A stretch of 17,314 nt of DNA, taken from positions 1 through 17,314 of the forward strand of contig JAWWBN010000059.1 in NCBI GenBank assembly GCA_033720955.1. Reading direction: 5' to 3'. The notes beneath the pieces were generated by a model. The model saw nothing but the letters and a program-made list of their open reading frames with translations, did not search any database and was not told the DNA's origin. This stretch comes from JAWWBN01 sp033720955. Its GTDB lineage: Bacteria; Acidobacteriota; Thermoanaerobaculia; Multivoradales; JAHEKO01. How positions within the stretch are numbered: the first letter of the stretch is position 1; every line of letters begins with the position of its first letter. The translations under genes were made by a program, and so were the position numbers. This document shows positions 1-8,018 of this stretch, piece by piece.

Positions 1-1211
1 GGCAGCAGGTTGCGCCGCACGACCATGTTCATCGCGAAGAGGAGGGCCAGGTACGCCGCGGGAAAGACCAGGGCGACCAGCAGACGGCGCCGCCGATCCG
101 GGTCGAGCAGGAACCACCCGCCGATCCCGAAGAGGATCGCCGGCCACCCCAGGTCGGCGCGCAGCACCCGCAGGTTCCACAGGGTGACGCTCTCCGGCTC
201 CACCCCCAGCCAGCCGCCGAAGGCGTACTGGCGGACGCCGAAGAAGAGGTCCCGGCCGTCGGTCTGGCTCGGGTCGAGGACCGCCCCCGGGGTGAGCCAG
301 AGGGCCGGCATCACCACCAGGAGAGCCCCCACGCAGGCGGCCGCGGCCCACACGAGCGACCAGGAGAAGCGGCGCAGCCGCACCCGCCAGAAGAGCCAGA
401 CGCCGAAGATCCCCACCGTGACCACCCCGCCGGGGTACTTGCAGGCGGCGGCCAGCCCCGCCAGCGCCCCCGCGGCGAGGTAGTCGGCCAGACGCTCGCC
501 CTCGACCAGCTTGACCACGTAGAGGAAGGCGAGAGCGGCGAAGAAGCCGGAGGGACCGTCGGCGGTGAACTGGGGCGCCACCTCGTTGTGCACGGTCGAC
601 GCGGCCAGCAGCAGGCCCCCCACGACCCCCGCCCACGGTCCCCCCAGGCGCTCGGCGGCCAGGAAGACGGGGATCACCGTCAGGGCCGCCAGCAGCGCGG
701 TGATCAGCCGCAGGAGGACCCGCCGCACCTCGAGGGGCGTTCGGGCGCCGTAGAGCCCCTCCGCGGCCAGAGCCGAGGTCTCGGGGAACTGCTCGCCCGC
801 CCACAGCGAGAGCGCCCCCGCGTAGTAGAGCAGGTGGCCGTAGTTGAAGTAGCGGGGCAGGAGCTCGCCCTCGTTGATCTTCTCGGCGAACTCGCGGTAG
901 ACCCCCTCGTCGTTGCGGGCGTGGGTGGTGAGCTCGAAGTCCAGGGTGGAGAGCTTCATGCCCAGCGACAGAGCCGTCACGGCGAGCAGGGCCCACCCCG
1001 TGACGCCCCGGCGTCGCACCGACCCGAGCACGGCGCGCCCGGCCGCGCCCAGGAGCGCCGCCAGGCCCACGATCAGCACCGCCCGCGCCAGCGGCTCCGG
1101 TACCCCGGGTCCGGCCACGTCGAGCAGCCAGGTGACCACGATCGCCGCGAAGGCGCCCCAGGGCAGCAGCCAGGCGGGAGGCAGGCGGCGCTGGGAGGTG
1201 CGGCTGGACAT
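1..1211 (-). CDS. GT39-family membrane glycosyltransferase, C-terminus cut by window edge
   Basis: Partial gene; about 403 N-terminal codons are visible and the 3' end lies beyond base 1. The product is a polytopic inner-membrane protein with hydrophobic segments near residues 14-30, 41-60, 70-85 and several more downstream. A short loop after the third segment carries an acidic Asp101-Glu102 pair (RNDEGVY), placed like the catalytic acidic motif of the first periplasmic loop in PMT/ArnT-type (GT39) enzymes. Further on, the YGHLLYY and KYPGG stretches are typical of bacterial GT39 proteins. Members transfer a sugar from a polyprenyl-phosphate donor to a lipid or protein on the periplasmic face; the substrate cannot be read here. 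The ATG at 1211 is the first Met of the frame and has no clear Shine-Dalgarno. It follows the efflux permease gene by 52 bases on the same strand and may be cotranscribed, with no evident functional link. Confidence 0.82.
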   Translation of the reverse strand, partial: MSSRTSQRRLPPAWLLPWGAFAAIVVTWLLDVAGPGVPEPLARAVLIVGLAALLGAAGRAVLGSVRRRGVTGWALLAVTALSLGMKLSTLDFELTTHARNDEGVYREFAEKINEGELLPRYFNYGHLLYYAGALSLWAGEQFPETSALAAEGLYGARTPLEVRRVLLRLITALLAALTVIPVFLAAERLGGPWAGVVGGLLLAASTVHNEVAPQFTADGPSGFFAALAFLYVVKLVEGERLADYLAAGALAGLAAACKYPGGVVTVGIFGVWLFWRVRLRRFSWSLVWAAAACVGALLVVMPALWLTPGAVLDPSQTDGRDLFFGVRQYAFGGWLGVEPESVTLWNLRVLRADLGWPAILFGIGGWFLLDPDRRRRLLVALVFPAAYLALLFAMNMVVRRNLL

Positions 1212-1236
1212 CGCGGCGGCGCGCCAGTCTATCCGA

Positions 1237-1252
1237 GCCGGGGGGCGCCGGC
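1237..1252 (-). other. GC-rich stem-loop between permease and glycosyltransferase genes
   Basis: A 5-bp perfect stem (GCCGG/CCGGC) with a 6-base loop lies in the 52-base gap after the permease stop. No T-run follows, so it is not a standard intrinsic terminator. It could slow transcription, protect the upstream mRNA end, or be chance in DNA this rich in GC. Confidence 0.25.
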
Positions 1253-1263
1253 CTCCCCTCCGT

Positions 1264-2484
1264 CTACTCGTAGCGCAGCGCTTCGATCGGGTCCAGACGC
1301 GCCGCCTTGCCCGCCGGGTAGATGCCGAAGAAGACCCCCACCAGGCTCGAGAAGCCGAAGGCCACCGCCACGGCCCAGAGCGGCACGTGGGCCGTGGGCC
1401 AGCTCCCGGGCAGGAGGTTGGCCACCACCACCCCGATCCCCCAGCCCACCGACAGCCCGATCGCGCCGCCGAGCAGCGACAGGGTCACCGCCTCGATCAG
1501 GAACTGGATCAGGATGTCGCGGCGGCGGGCACCCACCGACTTGCGGATGCCGATCTCCCGGGTGCGCTCGGTCACCGAAACCAGCATGATGTTCATGATG
1601 CCGATGCCCCCGACCAGGAGGGCGACCCCGACCACCGCCCCGACCACCGCGGTGACGCTCCCCAGGATGGAGTTCACCGTGCTCAGCATCTCGTCCTGCA
1701 GAAAGACCTGGAAGTCGTCCGGCTGGTCCTCGGCGATCCGGTGTCGCTGCCGCAGCAGCGTGGTGATGTCGTCGCGCACCCGCTCGACGATCTCGGCGCT
1801 CTCCGCCTTCAGCCTGAGCTGCACCTGGTCGGCGGCGCTGCGGCCGAACAGGTTGAGGGACGTCTCGAAGGGCAGGTAGAGCATGTCGTCCACATCGGTG
1901 CCCAGGAAGCGCCCCTTCTTCTCCATCAGGCCGATCACCGTCACCGGGATGTTGCCGACGTAGATCTCCTTGCCCACCGGGTCGCTGCCCAGACGCAGCT
2001 CCTCGACCACGCGCAGCCCCACCACGGCCACCTTGCGCCGGTGGTCCAGGTCGATGGCCGAGAGAAACCGGCCCTTCTCCACCTGGAAGTCCACCACGTC
2101 GGGCCACGCCTGGTTCACCCCCAGCACCAGGGTGCGGTGCTGCCGGTCGCGGTACTTGGCCTCGGCGTTGCCCAGCACCACCGGGGTGATCTGCGCCACA
2201 CCGGGCACCCGACGCAGGATCGCCTCGCCGTCCTCCCAGGTCAGCTTGACCTGGCGCGCCACCACGCCGGGTCCCTGGTTGCCGAGGTCCGGAACGATGA
2301 CGATGTAGGTGGCGCCGGCCCCCTGGAGCTGCTGGGTGATCTGGAACTGCAGCCCCTGGACGATCGACACCACGGCGATGACCGCCGCCACGCCGATGAT
2401 GATGCCCAGCGTGGTCAGCAGGGAGCGCATCTTGTTCGCCCAGAGGGCGCGCAGCGCGATGCGGAAGTTCTCCAGGAAGAGCAC
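1264..2484 (-). CDS. MacB-type ABC transporter permease (MacB_PCD + FtsX domains)
   Basis: A 406-residue inner-membrane subunit of a tripartite efflux pump. It has the type VII (MacB/LolC/FtsX) layout: cytoplasmic N-terminal stretch, TM1 near residues 22-44, a large periplasmic domain at about 45-270 (MacB_PCD), then three TM segments near 278-302, 325-355 and 370-390 forming the FtsX domain. The TERTREIGIRKSVGA stretch after TM2 (about 305-319) is the hallmark coupling region, and the C-terminus ends in the common DPIEALRYE. In E. coli MacB the ATPase is fused to this permease; here it is a separate gene just upstream. The start is GTG at 2484, chosen because GAGGGGAGG lies 4 bases ahead of it and the GTG sits 12 bases after the ATPase stop. 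It should pair with the adjacent ATPase and adaptor and dock to the TolC-family channel encoded in the same run; the exported substrate is unknown. Confidence 0.93.
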   Translation of the reverse strand: MLFLENFRIALRALWANKMRSLLTTLGIIIGVAAVIAVVSIVQGLQFQITQQLQGAGATYIVIVPDLGNQGPGVVARQVKLTWEDGEAILRRVPGVAQITPVVLGNAEAKYRDRQHRTLVLGVNQAWPDVVDFQVEKGRFLSAIDLDHRRKVAVVGLRVVEELRLGSDPVGKEIYVGNIPVTVIGLMEKKGRFLGTDVDDMLYLPFETSLNLFGRSAADQVQLRLKAESAEIVERVRDDITTLLRQRHRIAEDQPDDFQVFLQDEMLSTVNSILGSVTAVVGAVVGVALLVGGIGIMNIMLVSVTERTREIGIRKSVGARRRDILIQFLIEAVTLSLLGGAIGLSVGWGIGVVVANLLPGSWPTAHVPLWAVAVAFGFSSLVGVFFGIYPAGKAARLDPIEALRYE

Positions 2485-2496
2485 GCCGCCTCCCCT

Positions 2497-3228
2497 CTAG
2501 GCCCCGGCCTCCGCCTCCGACACGGCGACCGCCGAGGAGCGCGCTCCGACGGTGGCCACGTCGTCCACGATCTTGCCGTCCTCGAGCCGGATCCGACGCC
2601 GCGCGTGCGCGGCGATGTCGAGCTCGTGGGTGACCAGGAGCACCGTGTTGCCGGCCGCGTGGAGCGCGTCGAAGAGGGCCATGATCTCGGCCGAGGTGGC
2701 CGAGTCCAGGTTGCCTGTCGGCTCGTCGGCGAGCAGCAGGCTGGGGTTGTTGACCAGCGCCCGGGCCACCGCGACCCGCTGCCGCTGGCCCCCGGAGAGC
2801 TCGTTGGGCTGGTGATGGGCGCGGTCGCCCAGCCCGACCTGCTCCAGCGCCTGCCGCGCCCGGTCGCGCCGCTCGCGGCGCGACATCCCCGAGTAGATCA
2901 GGGGCAGCTCGACGTTGTGCAGCGCCTCGGTGCGGGCCAGCAGGTTGAAGGTCTGGAAGACGAAGCCGATCTCCTTGTTGCGGATGGCCGCCAGCTCCTC
3001 GTCGCCCAGCTCGTGGACCGCGGTGCCGTTCAGCTCGTAGGTGCCGGCGGAGGGCTTGTCCAGGCAGCCGATGACGTTCATCAGCGTGGACTTGCCGCTC
3101 CCCGAGGCCCCCATGATCGCCACGTACTCGCCGCGCTGGATCGACAGGTCCACGCCGTTGAGCGCGCGGATCTGCTCCGCGCCCATGTCGTAGACCTTCT
3201 CGATCCCAGCGAGGTCGATCAGGCTCAC
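2497..3228 (-). CDS. MacB/LolD-type ABC transporter ATP-binding protein
   Basis: A 243-residue stand-alone nucleotide-binding domain that powers the neighbouring permease from the cytoplasmic side. Walker A is at residues 40-48 (GASGSGKST), the Q-loop at about 91 within FQTFNLL, the ABC signature LSGGQ at 144-148, Walker B LLLADE at 164-169 followed by PTGNLD, and the H-loop His at 201. The FVFQTFNLL and GNLD patterns are typical of the LolD/MacB/FtsE branch rather than importers. The start is GTG at 3228, overlapping the adaptor stop as GTGA and preceded by GGAAGGGGAG inside the adaptor gene. This implies translational coupling and equal dosing of adaptor and ATPase. The last 20 or so residues, rich in Ala and Glu, extend past the usual fold and look dispensable. 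Confidence 0.95.
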   Translation of the reverse strand: MSLIDLAGIEKVYDMGAEQIRALNGVDLSIQRGEYVAIMGASGSGKSTLMNVIGCLDKPSAGTYELNGTAVHELGDEELAAIRNKEIGFVFQTFNLLARTEALHNVELPLIYSGMSRRERRDRARQALEQVGLGDRAHHQPNELSGGQRQRVAVARALVNNPSLLLADEPTGNLDSATSAEIMALFDALHAAGNTVLLVTHELDIAAHARRRIRLEDGKIVDDVATVGARSSAVAVSEAEAGA

Positions 3229-4457
3229 GACTCCCCTTCCTCCTCGTCGCCCTCCTCCCGGATCCGGACCGAGTCGCCCTGCTCGAGGTCCTTGATGGCG
3301 CGATAGGGGCCTGTGACCACCCGCTCGCCCTCCTCGAGGCCGGAGACCACCTCGACGTGGGTGGCGTCCGAGAGCCCCGTCTCCACCGGGCGCTGCTCCA
3401 GCGTGTCGTCCTCCAGCACCACCAGCACGACGGGGATCTCCTCGTCGTCGGCGGCGCCCTCCTCCTCCGCTACGTCGAGCGGCGGCCGGTCCACCACCGC
3501 CTGGATGGGGATGGTCAGGGCGTCCTCCTTCTCCGCGGTGTTGATCTCGACCCGCACCGACATCCCGGGCCGGAGGCCGGGGTCGGGATCGTCCAGCAGC
3601 ACCTTCACCTTGAAGAAGGTGACGTCGGGCTGCTGAGGGCGCTGGAAGCCGGAGCTGCCGATCTCCACCACCCGGCCGGTGTACTCCCGGTCGGAGAGGG
3701 CATCCACGTCGAGGACCGCCGCCTGGCCCAGCTCGAGGTAGGCGATCTCGGTCTCGTCCACGTCCACCTCGGCCAGGATCTCGGAGAGGTCGGCGATGGT
3801 GCCGATGACCGAGGCGGGGTTGTTCATGGTGCCGGAGACCACCACCTCGCCCTCCTCGGCGTTGAGCTCGATCACCCGCCCGGAGAGGGGCGCGAAGATC
3901 GTCGCCTTGGAGAGGTCGTCCTGGGCCTTCTCGAGCGAGGCCCGCGCCTGGAGCACCGCCTCGCGCGCCTCCTCCAGGTCCAGCTCGGCCGAGTTGCGGG
4001 CCAGCTCCGCCTGCTCGAGCTGCTCCTCCGAGGCGATCCCCTCCTCGCGCAGCCGCCGCATCCTCTTCAGCTTGATCTCCTGGTCCTGCAGACGGATCTG
4101 CGCCTGGCGCTGGTTCGAGTCGGCCATGGCCACCTGCGCCGCCGCCTGGTCGCGGGCCGCCTTGAAGGCCGCCTGCTCGAGCTCCAGGAAGGGGTCGCCG
4201 GCCTCCACCCGCTGGCCCTCCTCTACGAAGAGACGCTCGATGCGCCCGATCACGTGGGCCGAGATGTTGACCTTGACGCGCGGGTCGATCTGGCCGCTCG
4301 CCTTCACCAGCCGGGCGATGGACCGGCGGGTCGCCTCCTCGACGTAGACCTTGGGGCCCTTGCCCCGCTTCTCGCCGCGAAAGCTGGCCGCCACCACGAT
4401 TCCCAGCAGCGCCACCACTCCGACGCCGATCAGCACCTTCTTCGTCTTGCCGCTCAT
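3225..4457 (-). CDS. MacA-type periplasmic adaptor (HlyD/RND membrane fusion protein)
   Basis: A 410-residue membrane fusion protein that bridges the inner-membrane permease and the outer-membrane channel. There is one N-terminal TM anchor at about residues 8-25 with no lipobox Cys. A first lipoyl half follows at about 60-95, a long charged alpha-helical hairpin at about 96-185 that should form the coiled coil meeting TolC, the second lipoyl half (IFAPLSGRV) near 187-195, a beta-barrel domain at about 225-320 and a membrane-proximal domain to the end. The length fits MacA. Two acidic stretches stand out: residues 328-340 inside the membrane-proximal domain and the last ten residues. The ATG at 4457 has a GGGGAG-type ribosome site just ahead. 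It is 25 bases after the YIP1 gene and overlaps the ATPase by 4 bases. Confidence 0.93.
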   Translation of the reverse strand: MSGKTKKVLIGVGVVALLGIVVAASFRGEKRGKGPKVYVEEATRRSIARLVKASGQIDPRVKVNISAHVIGRIERLFVEEGQRVEAGDPFLELEQAAFKAARDQAAAQVAMADSNQRQAQIRLQDQEIKLKRMRRLREEGIASEEQLEQAELARNSAELDLEEAREAVLQARASLEKAQDDLSKATIFAPLSGRVIELNAEEGEVVVSGTMNNPASVIGTIADLSEILAEVDVDETEIAYLELGQAAVLDVDALSDREYTGRVVEIGSSGFQRPQQPDVTFFKVKVLLDDPDPGLRPGMSVRVEINTAEKEDALTIPIQAVVDRPPLDVAEEEGAADDEEIPVVLVVLEDDTLEQRPVETGLSDATHVEVVSGLEEGERVVTGPYRAIKDLEQGDSVRIREEGDEEEGES

Positions 4458-4482
4458 CGAGCTCCCCTCTCGCCCCCGCGTC

Positions 4483-5190
4483 CTAGCTGAAGGCCTGTCC
4501 GAGGGCGGCGAAGCCGACCTTCGCCGCGACCCCGATCAGCCAGACCACCACCACGGTCACCGTGGCGCTCTGGCGCGAGATCTTGCCCACGATGGAGAAG
4601 CCCATGCCGAGCAGCACGATGCTCCAGATGCTGAAGAGGTCCACGCTCGAGAGGAGCGAGGTGACCACGGGGCCCGCCTCCTCGGGCGCCAGGAAGGAGA
4701 GGTTGGAGGCCAGGAGCGAGCCGGTCTGCAGCTCCTCCACCGTGATCTCCGCCCGCCCCAGGATCACCGGGATCGTCACCAGGGCCTTGACCACGGCGGG
4801 CATGTAGCCGTGGAGGGTGGTGGACACCGCCGGCATGTAGCCCATCTCGGAGCCCGCCAGCCGCATGCCGAGCCAGAAGAGGAGAGCCGCCAGGAAGTAG
4901 AACGCGCTGGCGAAGACGACGGGCCCGACCGCCCAGGCGAAGATCTTCTGCACCCGCGCGATGCCCTCCAGGCCGCTGTCGTCGGGCACCGGGCGGTTCC
5001 GCGCCTCGAGCTGCTCGCGGATGGCCTCCTCGAAGTCCACCCGGTCCACCGCCAGGTAGCTGGTGACCACACCGGCCAGGAGAAGCACCAGGAGCGCCAC
5101 CACCCAGGTGGGCCGGGCGGCCAGGCCGTCGAAGGTCTTGGCCGGCGAGAAGAGCACGCCAGTCACGCGTCCAAAGCTCGAACCATCCAT
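4483..5190 (-). CDS. YIP1-family integral membrane protein
   Basis: A 235-residue protein with a short cytoplasmic N-terminus containing the FSPAKTFDGLAARPTW motif (about 14-29) seen at the start of bacterial Yip1-domain proteins. About five hydrophobic segments follow, near 29-47, 87-110, 128-145, 185-203 and 209-230. The loop after TM1 is charged (about 48-80). The function of bacterial YIP1 proteins is not established; the eukaryotic relatives act in membrane trafficking, which should not be carried over. Its place between the outer-membrane channel gene and the adaptor gene suggests an accessory role in assembly or energy coupling of the exporter, by context only. The ATG at 5190 is supported by a GGAGGA site 7 bases upstream. 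It is 25 bases ahead of the adaptor gene. Confidence 0.85.
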   Translation of the reverse strand: MDGSSFGRVTGVLFSPAKTFDGLAARPTWVVALLVLLLAGVVTSYLAVDRVDFEEAIREQLEARNRPVPDDSGLEGIARVQKIFAWAVGPVVFASAFYFLAALLFWLGMRLAGSEMGYMPAVSTTLHGYMPAVVKALVTIPVILGRAEITVEELQTGSLLASNLSFLAPEEAGPVVTSLLSSVDLFSIWSIVLLGMGFSIVGKISRQSATVTVVVVWLIGVAAKVGFAALGQAFS

Positions 5191-5291
5191 GTCGGATCCT
5201 CCAGAGTCGATGAGTGGGGACGGGGCGGGACTTCGCTATCCTACCTTCGCACCCACCTGCCGTACGCGGCCGTGGCCCGGAGCATTCCCCG

Positions 5292-5307
5292 GCCGCGCCC
5301 CCGCGGC
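5292..5307 (-). other. GC stem-loop just after the TolC-family gene
   Basis: A perfect 6-bp stem (GCCGCG/CGCGGC) with a 4-base loop starts 1 base after the channel-protein stop. There is no following T-run on the minus strand. It may be a weak terminator or a 3' stabilising hairpin that would lower expression of the five genes downstream. The rest of the 118-base gap (5191-5308) holds only the GGAGGA ribosome site of the YIP1 gene. Confidence 0.3.
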
Positions 5308-5308
5308 G

Positions 5309-6952
5309 CTACTCGCCCGCGATCTCGATGCCGCTGTTCGACAGCAGCTCGCCCGTCGCCTGGAAGTAGAGCGCCATGGCCTTGCGCAGCCCCGTGGTGG
5401 CGTTGACCACCCGCTGGCGGGCCTCCGTCAGGTCCTCCTGGATCTGGAGCACCTGGAAGCTGGTGGACATGCCGTTGTCGTAGCGCTTGCGCTCGGCGTC
5501 CAGGTTCTCCTCCTCCAGGCGCTGCGAGACCCGGGCCGAGGCCAGGGCCTGGTTCGCCGTGTCCACCGCCCGCGCCAGCCGCCGGACCTCCGTCAGTGCC
5601 GCCAGCTCCTGGTCGGCGAGCTCGGCGTCGCCCCGGTCGAAGGCGATCTCGGCCAGCGCCGACTGGGCCTTGGCGACCCGGTTCTCGATCGGGTAGGCGA
5701 AGTTGAGCGCCACCCGCCAGCCCACGAACTCGCGGTCGCTGACCTGGGTGAGGGCGTCGCTGTAGCCCCCGGGCGCGGTGCTGATGATCTCGCCGGTGAA
5801 GATGTCCCGGACGGTGACGTCGCCCCCGACGCCGTTGTAGCCGTAGGTGACGTCCAGGTCCAGACGGGGCAGCTTCTGGTTGTCGAAGTAGTCCAGGTCG
5901 GCCTCCAGGTTCTGCTGCTGAAGACGCTTGGCTCGCAGGTCCGGGCGCCGCTCCAGGGCGGTCTGCATCGCCTCCTCGAGATCGATCTCGAGCTTGGCGG
6001 TCTCGGGCTCGGTGGTGGGCTCGAAGAGGGTGTTCCACCGCGCGTCGGTGGGCACGTTGAGGAGCTGGCGCAGCCGGTCCTCGGCGTCGCCGATGGCCGC
6101 GGTGGCGCGGATGAGCTGCTCCTCGCGGGTGGCGATCCCGGCCTCGCTCTGCACCAGCTCCAGCGGGGCCAGGGTCCCGACGTCCACGCGGATGCGGTTC
6201 TGCTCATGCAGCTCCTTGGCCAGGGCGAGGCTCTCCTCGGCCACCACGTACTGCTCGCGGGCCTCCACCAGGTTCCAGTAGGCCTGCTCGACGAGCTGCA
6301 CCACCGCCTGCACCTGGAGCTCGAAGTTCTCCCGGCTGACCTGGCGGTTGAGCCGCGCGACCCGGATGCCGCGGCGGGTGTTGGCGGTTCCGAAGTTGCG
6401 CAGCAGGGGCTGCGAGAAACCGAGGTCGAAGTCCACGCGGAAGCTGGGGTTGAGGGTGGCGAAGGTCGAGTTGGTGACGAAGCGGCTGTTGTTCACGCTG
6501 AACGAGGCGGTACCGCCCGACGGCACCAGCCGGCTCCAGCCCAGGTCCACCCGCTGGTTCTCCTGGATCTGCACCTGCGGTCCGCCGCCCAGCCCCACGT
6601 CGAGGTTGCTGGCGGCCGGCGACTCCTCCTCCCAGGCCAGCAGGCCCACCGTGGCGTTCTGGTCGAAGATGCCCTGGTTGCGCAGGATGTCGTAGTCGGC
6701 GCTCGCCAGGCGGTAGCGCTCCACCACCAGCCCCAGGTTGCGCTCCAGGGCCACCCGGATCGCCTCGTCGAGACTGAGCTGGACCACGCCGTCCTTGACC
6801 GGCAGGGTGCCGATCGGCCCGATCTCGCCCACCTCGGGGTCGACCCGTACCTGCGCTCCCGCGGCGGGGGCCAGAAACGCCAGCGCCAGCGCCACGGCCA
6901 GCGCCGTCGAGCGGCGATCGATCACCTGTTGCAGCTTCACCTTGGCAGTCAT
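5309..6952 (-). CDS. TolC-family outer-membrane efflux protein
   Basis: A 547-residue outer-membrane channel protein. A signal peptide is clear: basic start, hydrophobic core at about 16-30 and a cleavage site after AGA (residue 33). Two outer membrane efflux protein repeats follow. The first begins near the LSLDEAIRVALERN motif (about 62-75) and the second near DLEEAMQTALERRPDL, each with long helices and beta-strand stretches rich in Asn, Ser and Thr. The start is placed at the ATG at 6952 rather than the GTG six bases upstream because GGGAGAGG lies 5 bases before the ATG but abuts the GTG. In the family, trimers form the outer-membrane exit duct. With the adaptor, ATPase and permease downstream, it makes a complete MacAB-TolC-type system. 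It lies 34 bases after the OppF-like gene on the same strand. Confidence 0.94.
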   Translation of the reverse strand: MTAKVKLQQVIDRRSTALAVALALAFLAPAAGAQVRVDPEVGEIGPIGTLPVKDGVVQLSLDEAIRVALERNLGLVVERYRLASADYDILRNQGIFDQNATVGLLAWEEESPAASNLDVGLGGGPQVQIQENQRVDLGWSRLVPSGGTASFSVNNSRFVTNSTFATLNPSFRVDFDLGFSQPLLRNFGTANTRRGIRVARLNRQVSRENFELQVQAVVQLVEQAYWNLVEAREQYVVAEESLALAKELHEQNRIRVDVGTLAPLELVQSEAGIATREEQLIRATAAIGDAEDRLRQLLNVPTDARWNTLFEPTTEPETAKLEIDLEEAMQTALERRPDLRAKRLQQQNLEADLDYFDNQKLPRLDLDVTYGYNGVGGDVTVRDIFTGEIISTAPGGYSDALTQVSDREFVGWRVALNFAYPIENRVAKAQSALAEIAFDRGDAELADQELAALTEVRRLARAVDTANQALASARVSQRLEEENLDAERKRYDNGMSTSFQVLQIQEDLTEARQRVVNATTGLRKAMALYFQATGELLSNSGIEIAGE

Positions 6953-6962
6953 TTCCACCTCT

Positions 6963-6975
6963 CCCGAGTCTCGGG
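6963..6975. repeat. 13-bp palindrome at the ribosome site of the TolC-family gene
   Basis: CCCGAGTCTCGGG is a near-perfect palindrome (5- to 6-bp arms) in the 34-base gap between the OppF-like and TolC-family genes. On the mRNA its 3' arm abuts the Shine-Dalgarno GGGAGAGG, so folding would partly hide the ribosome site. It could be a small operator, a translational brake or chance. Confidence 0.3.
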
Positions 6976-6986
6976 TCCGTTCTCTG

Positions 6987-8018
6987 CTAGCTACGGCGTG
7001 CGTCGTGAAATGTTCCAGAGGGTGGGGGCGGGCCCCCGGCGGGCGGCTCGAGCTCGCCCGGGAAGTGGCAGGCTACCTGACGACCGGGCTCGATCTCCAC
7101 CAGGGCCGGCTCGTCCCGCGCGCACCGCTCCCGCGCGATGGGGCAGCGGGGGTGAAAGCGGCAGCCGGGCGGGGGCGACAGCGGGCTGGGAGGCTCACCG
7201 GGCAGGACGATCCGCTCGCGCCGCCGCGCCGGCACGGGGACGGGCACCGCCGACAGCAGGCTCACGGTATAGGGGTGCAGCGGCCGGCGATACAGGTCGG
7301 CGGTGGGCGCGGTCTCGACCAGGCTGCCCAGGTAGAGCACGCCCACCCGGTCGGCGAGCTGCTCCACCAGCGCCAGGTCGTGGGCGATGACCAGCAGGGT
7401 CAGCCCGAAGCGCTGCTGCAGCCGCGCCAGCAGGTTGATGATCTGCGCCTGCACGGAGACGTCGAGGGCCGACACCGGCTCGTCCGCGATCAGCAGGTCG
7501 GGCCGGGTGGCCAGCGCCCGCGCGATGCCGATCCGCTGCCGCTGGCCGCCGGAGAACTCGTGCGGGTAGCGGTCGGCGGCGGCCGGGGGCAGCCCGACCA
7601 GGTCGAGCAGCTCCTCCACGCGGGCGCGACGGCCGCTCCGCGGCGCCAGGCGGTGCACCTCGAGGGGCTCGGCGAGGATCTTCTCCACCCGCATGCGGGG
7701 GTTCAGCGAGCCGTAGGGGTCCTGGAAGATCATCTGGAAGCGGCGGCGCCGGCGGCGCAGCTCGCCTCCGGACAGAGCCAGCAGGTCCTCCCCGTCCAGC
7801 CTCACGCTGCCGGCGTCGGGCTCGATCAGCCGGGTCACGCAGCGCGCCAGGGTCGTCTTGCCGCTGCCCGACTCGCCCACCAGGGCGAAGCTCTCGCCAC
7901 CTGCGAGGTCCAGATCCACCCGGTCCACCGCCCGCAGGTGGCCCACCGTGCGCTGCAGGACGCCGCGGCGCACCGGGAAGCTCTTGCTGAGGCCCCGGAC
8001 CTCGAGGAGCGCCGTCAC
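6987..8018 (-). CDS. OppF/DppF-like peptide ABC transporter ATP-binding protein
   Basis: A 343-residue cytoplasmic ATPase of the oligopeptide/dipeptide importer class. Walker A is at residues 48-55 (GESGSGKT), FQDPYGSLNPRM with the Q-loop near 98-109, signature FSGGQR at 155-160 and Walker B LLIADE at 175-180 followed by PVSALD. The C-terminal oligo_HPY extension (HPYTVSLLSAVP) and a Cys cluster (GCRFHPRC, then single Cys residues) are present; such cysteines in DppD/DppF relatives have been linked to an iron-sulfur cluster. The start is GTG at 8018, overlapping the upstream ATPase stop as GTGA. A longer frame reaching 8126 would run through the upstream gene's conserved C-terminus and its extra 36 residues are low-complexity, so it was not used. 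The last 25 or so residues are Pro- and Gly-rich. Confidence 0.92.
   Translation of the reverse strand: MTALLEVRGLSKSFPVRRGVLQRTVGHLRAVDRVDLDLAGGESFALVGESGSGKTTLARCVTRLIEPDAGSVRLDGEDLLALSGGELRRRRRRFQMIFQDPYGSLNPRMRVEKILAEPLEVHRLAPRSGRRARVEELLDLVGLPPAAADRYPHEFSGGQRQRIGIARALATRPDLLIADEPVSALDVSVQAQIINLLARLQQRFGLTLLVIAHDLALVEQLADRVGVLYLGSLVETAPTADLYRRPLHPYTVSLLSAVPVPVPARRRERIVLPGEPPSPLSPPPGCRFHPRCPIARERCARDEPALVEIEPGRQVACHFPGELEPPAGGPPPPSGTFHDARRS

Noticed and set aside
913..3306. 797-codon open frame on the plus strand, antisense to the permease and ATPase genes
   Set aside because: Composition is dominated by His, Asp, Arg, Gln and Gly with no domain; it lies opposite genes with clear motifs and starts. 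It is a shadow frame of GC-rich DNA.
5063..7390. 775-codon open frame on the plus strand, opposite the TolC-family gene
   Set aside because: Leu/Val/Gly/Asp/Gln-biased translation without motifs, opposite a gene with signal peptide and family repeats.
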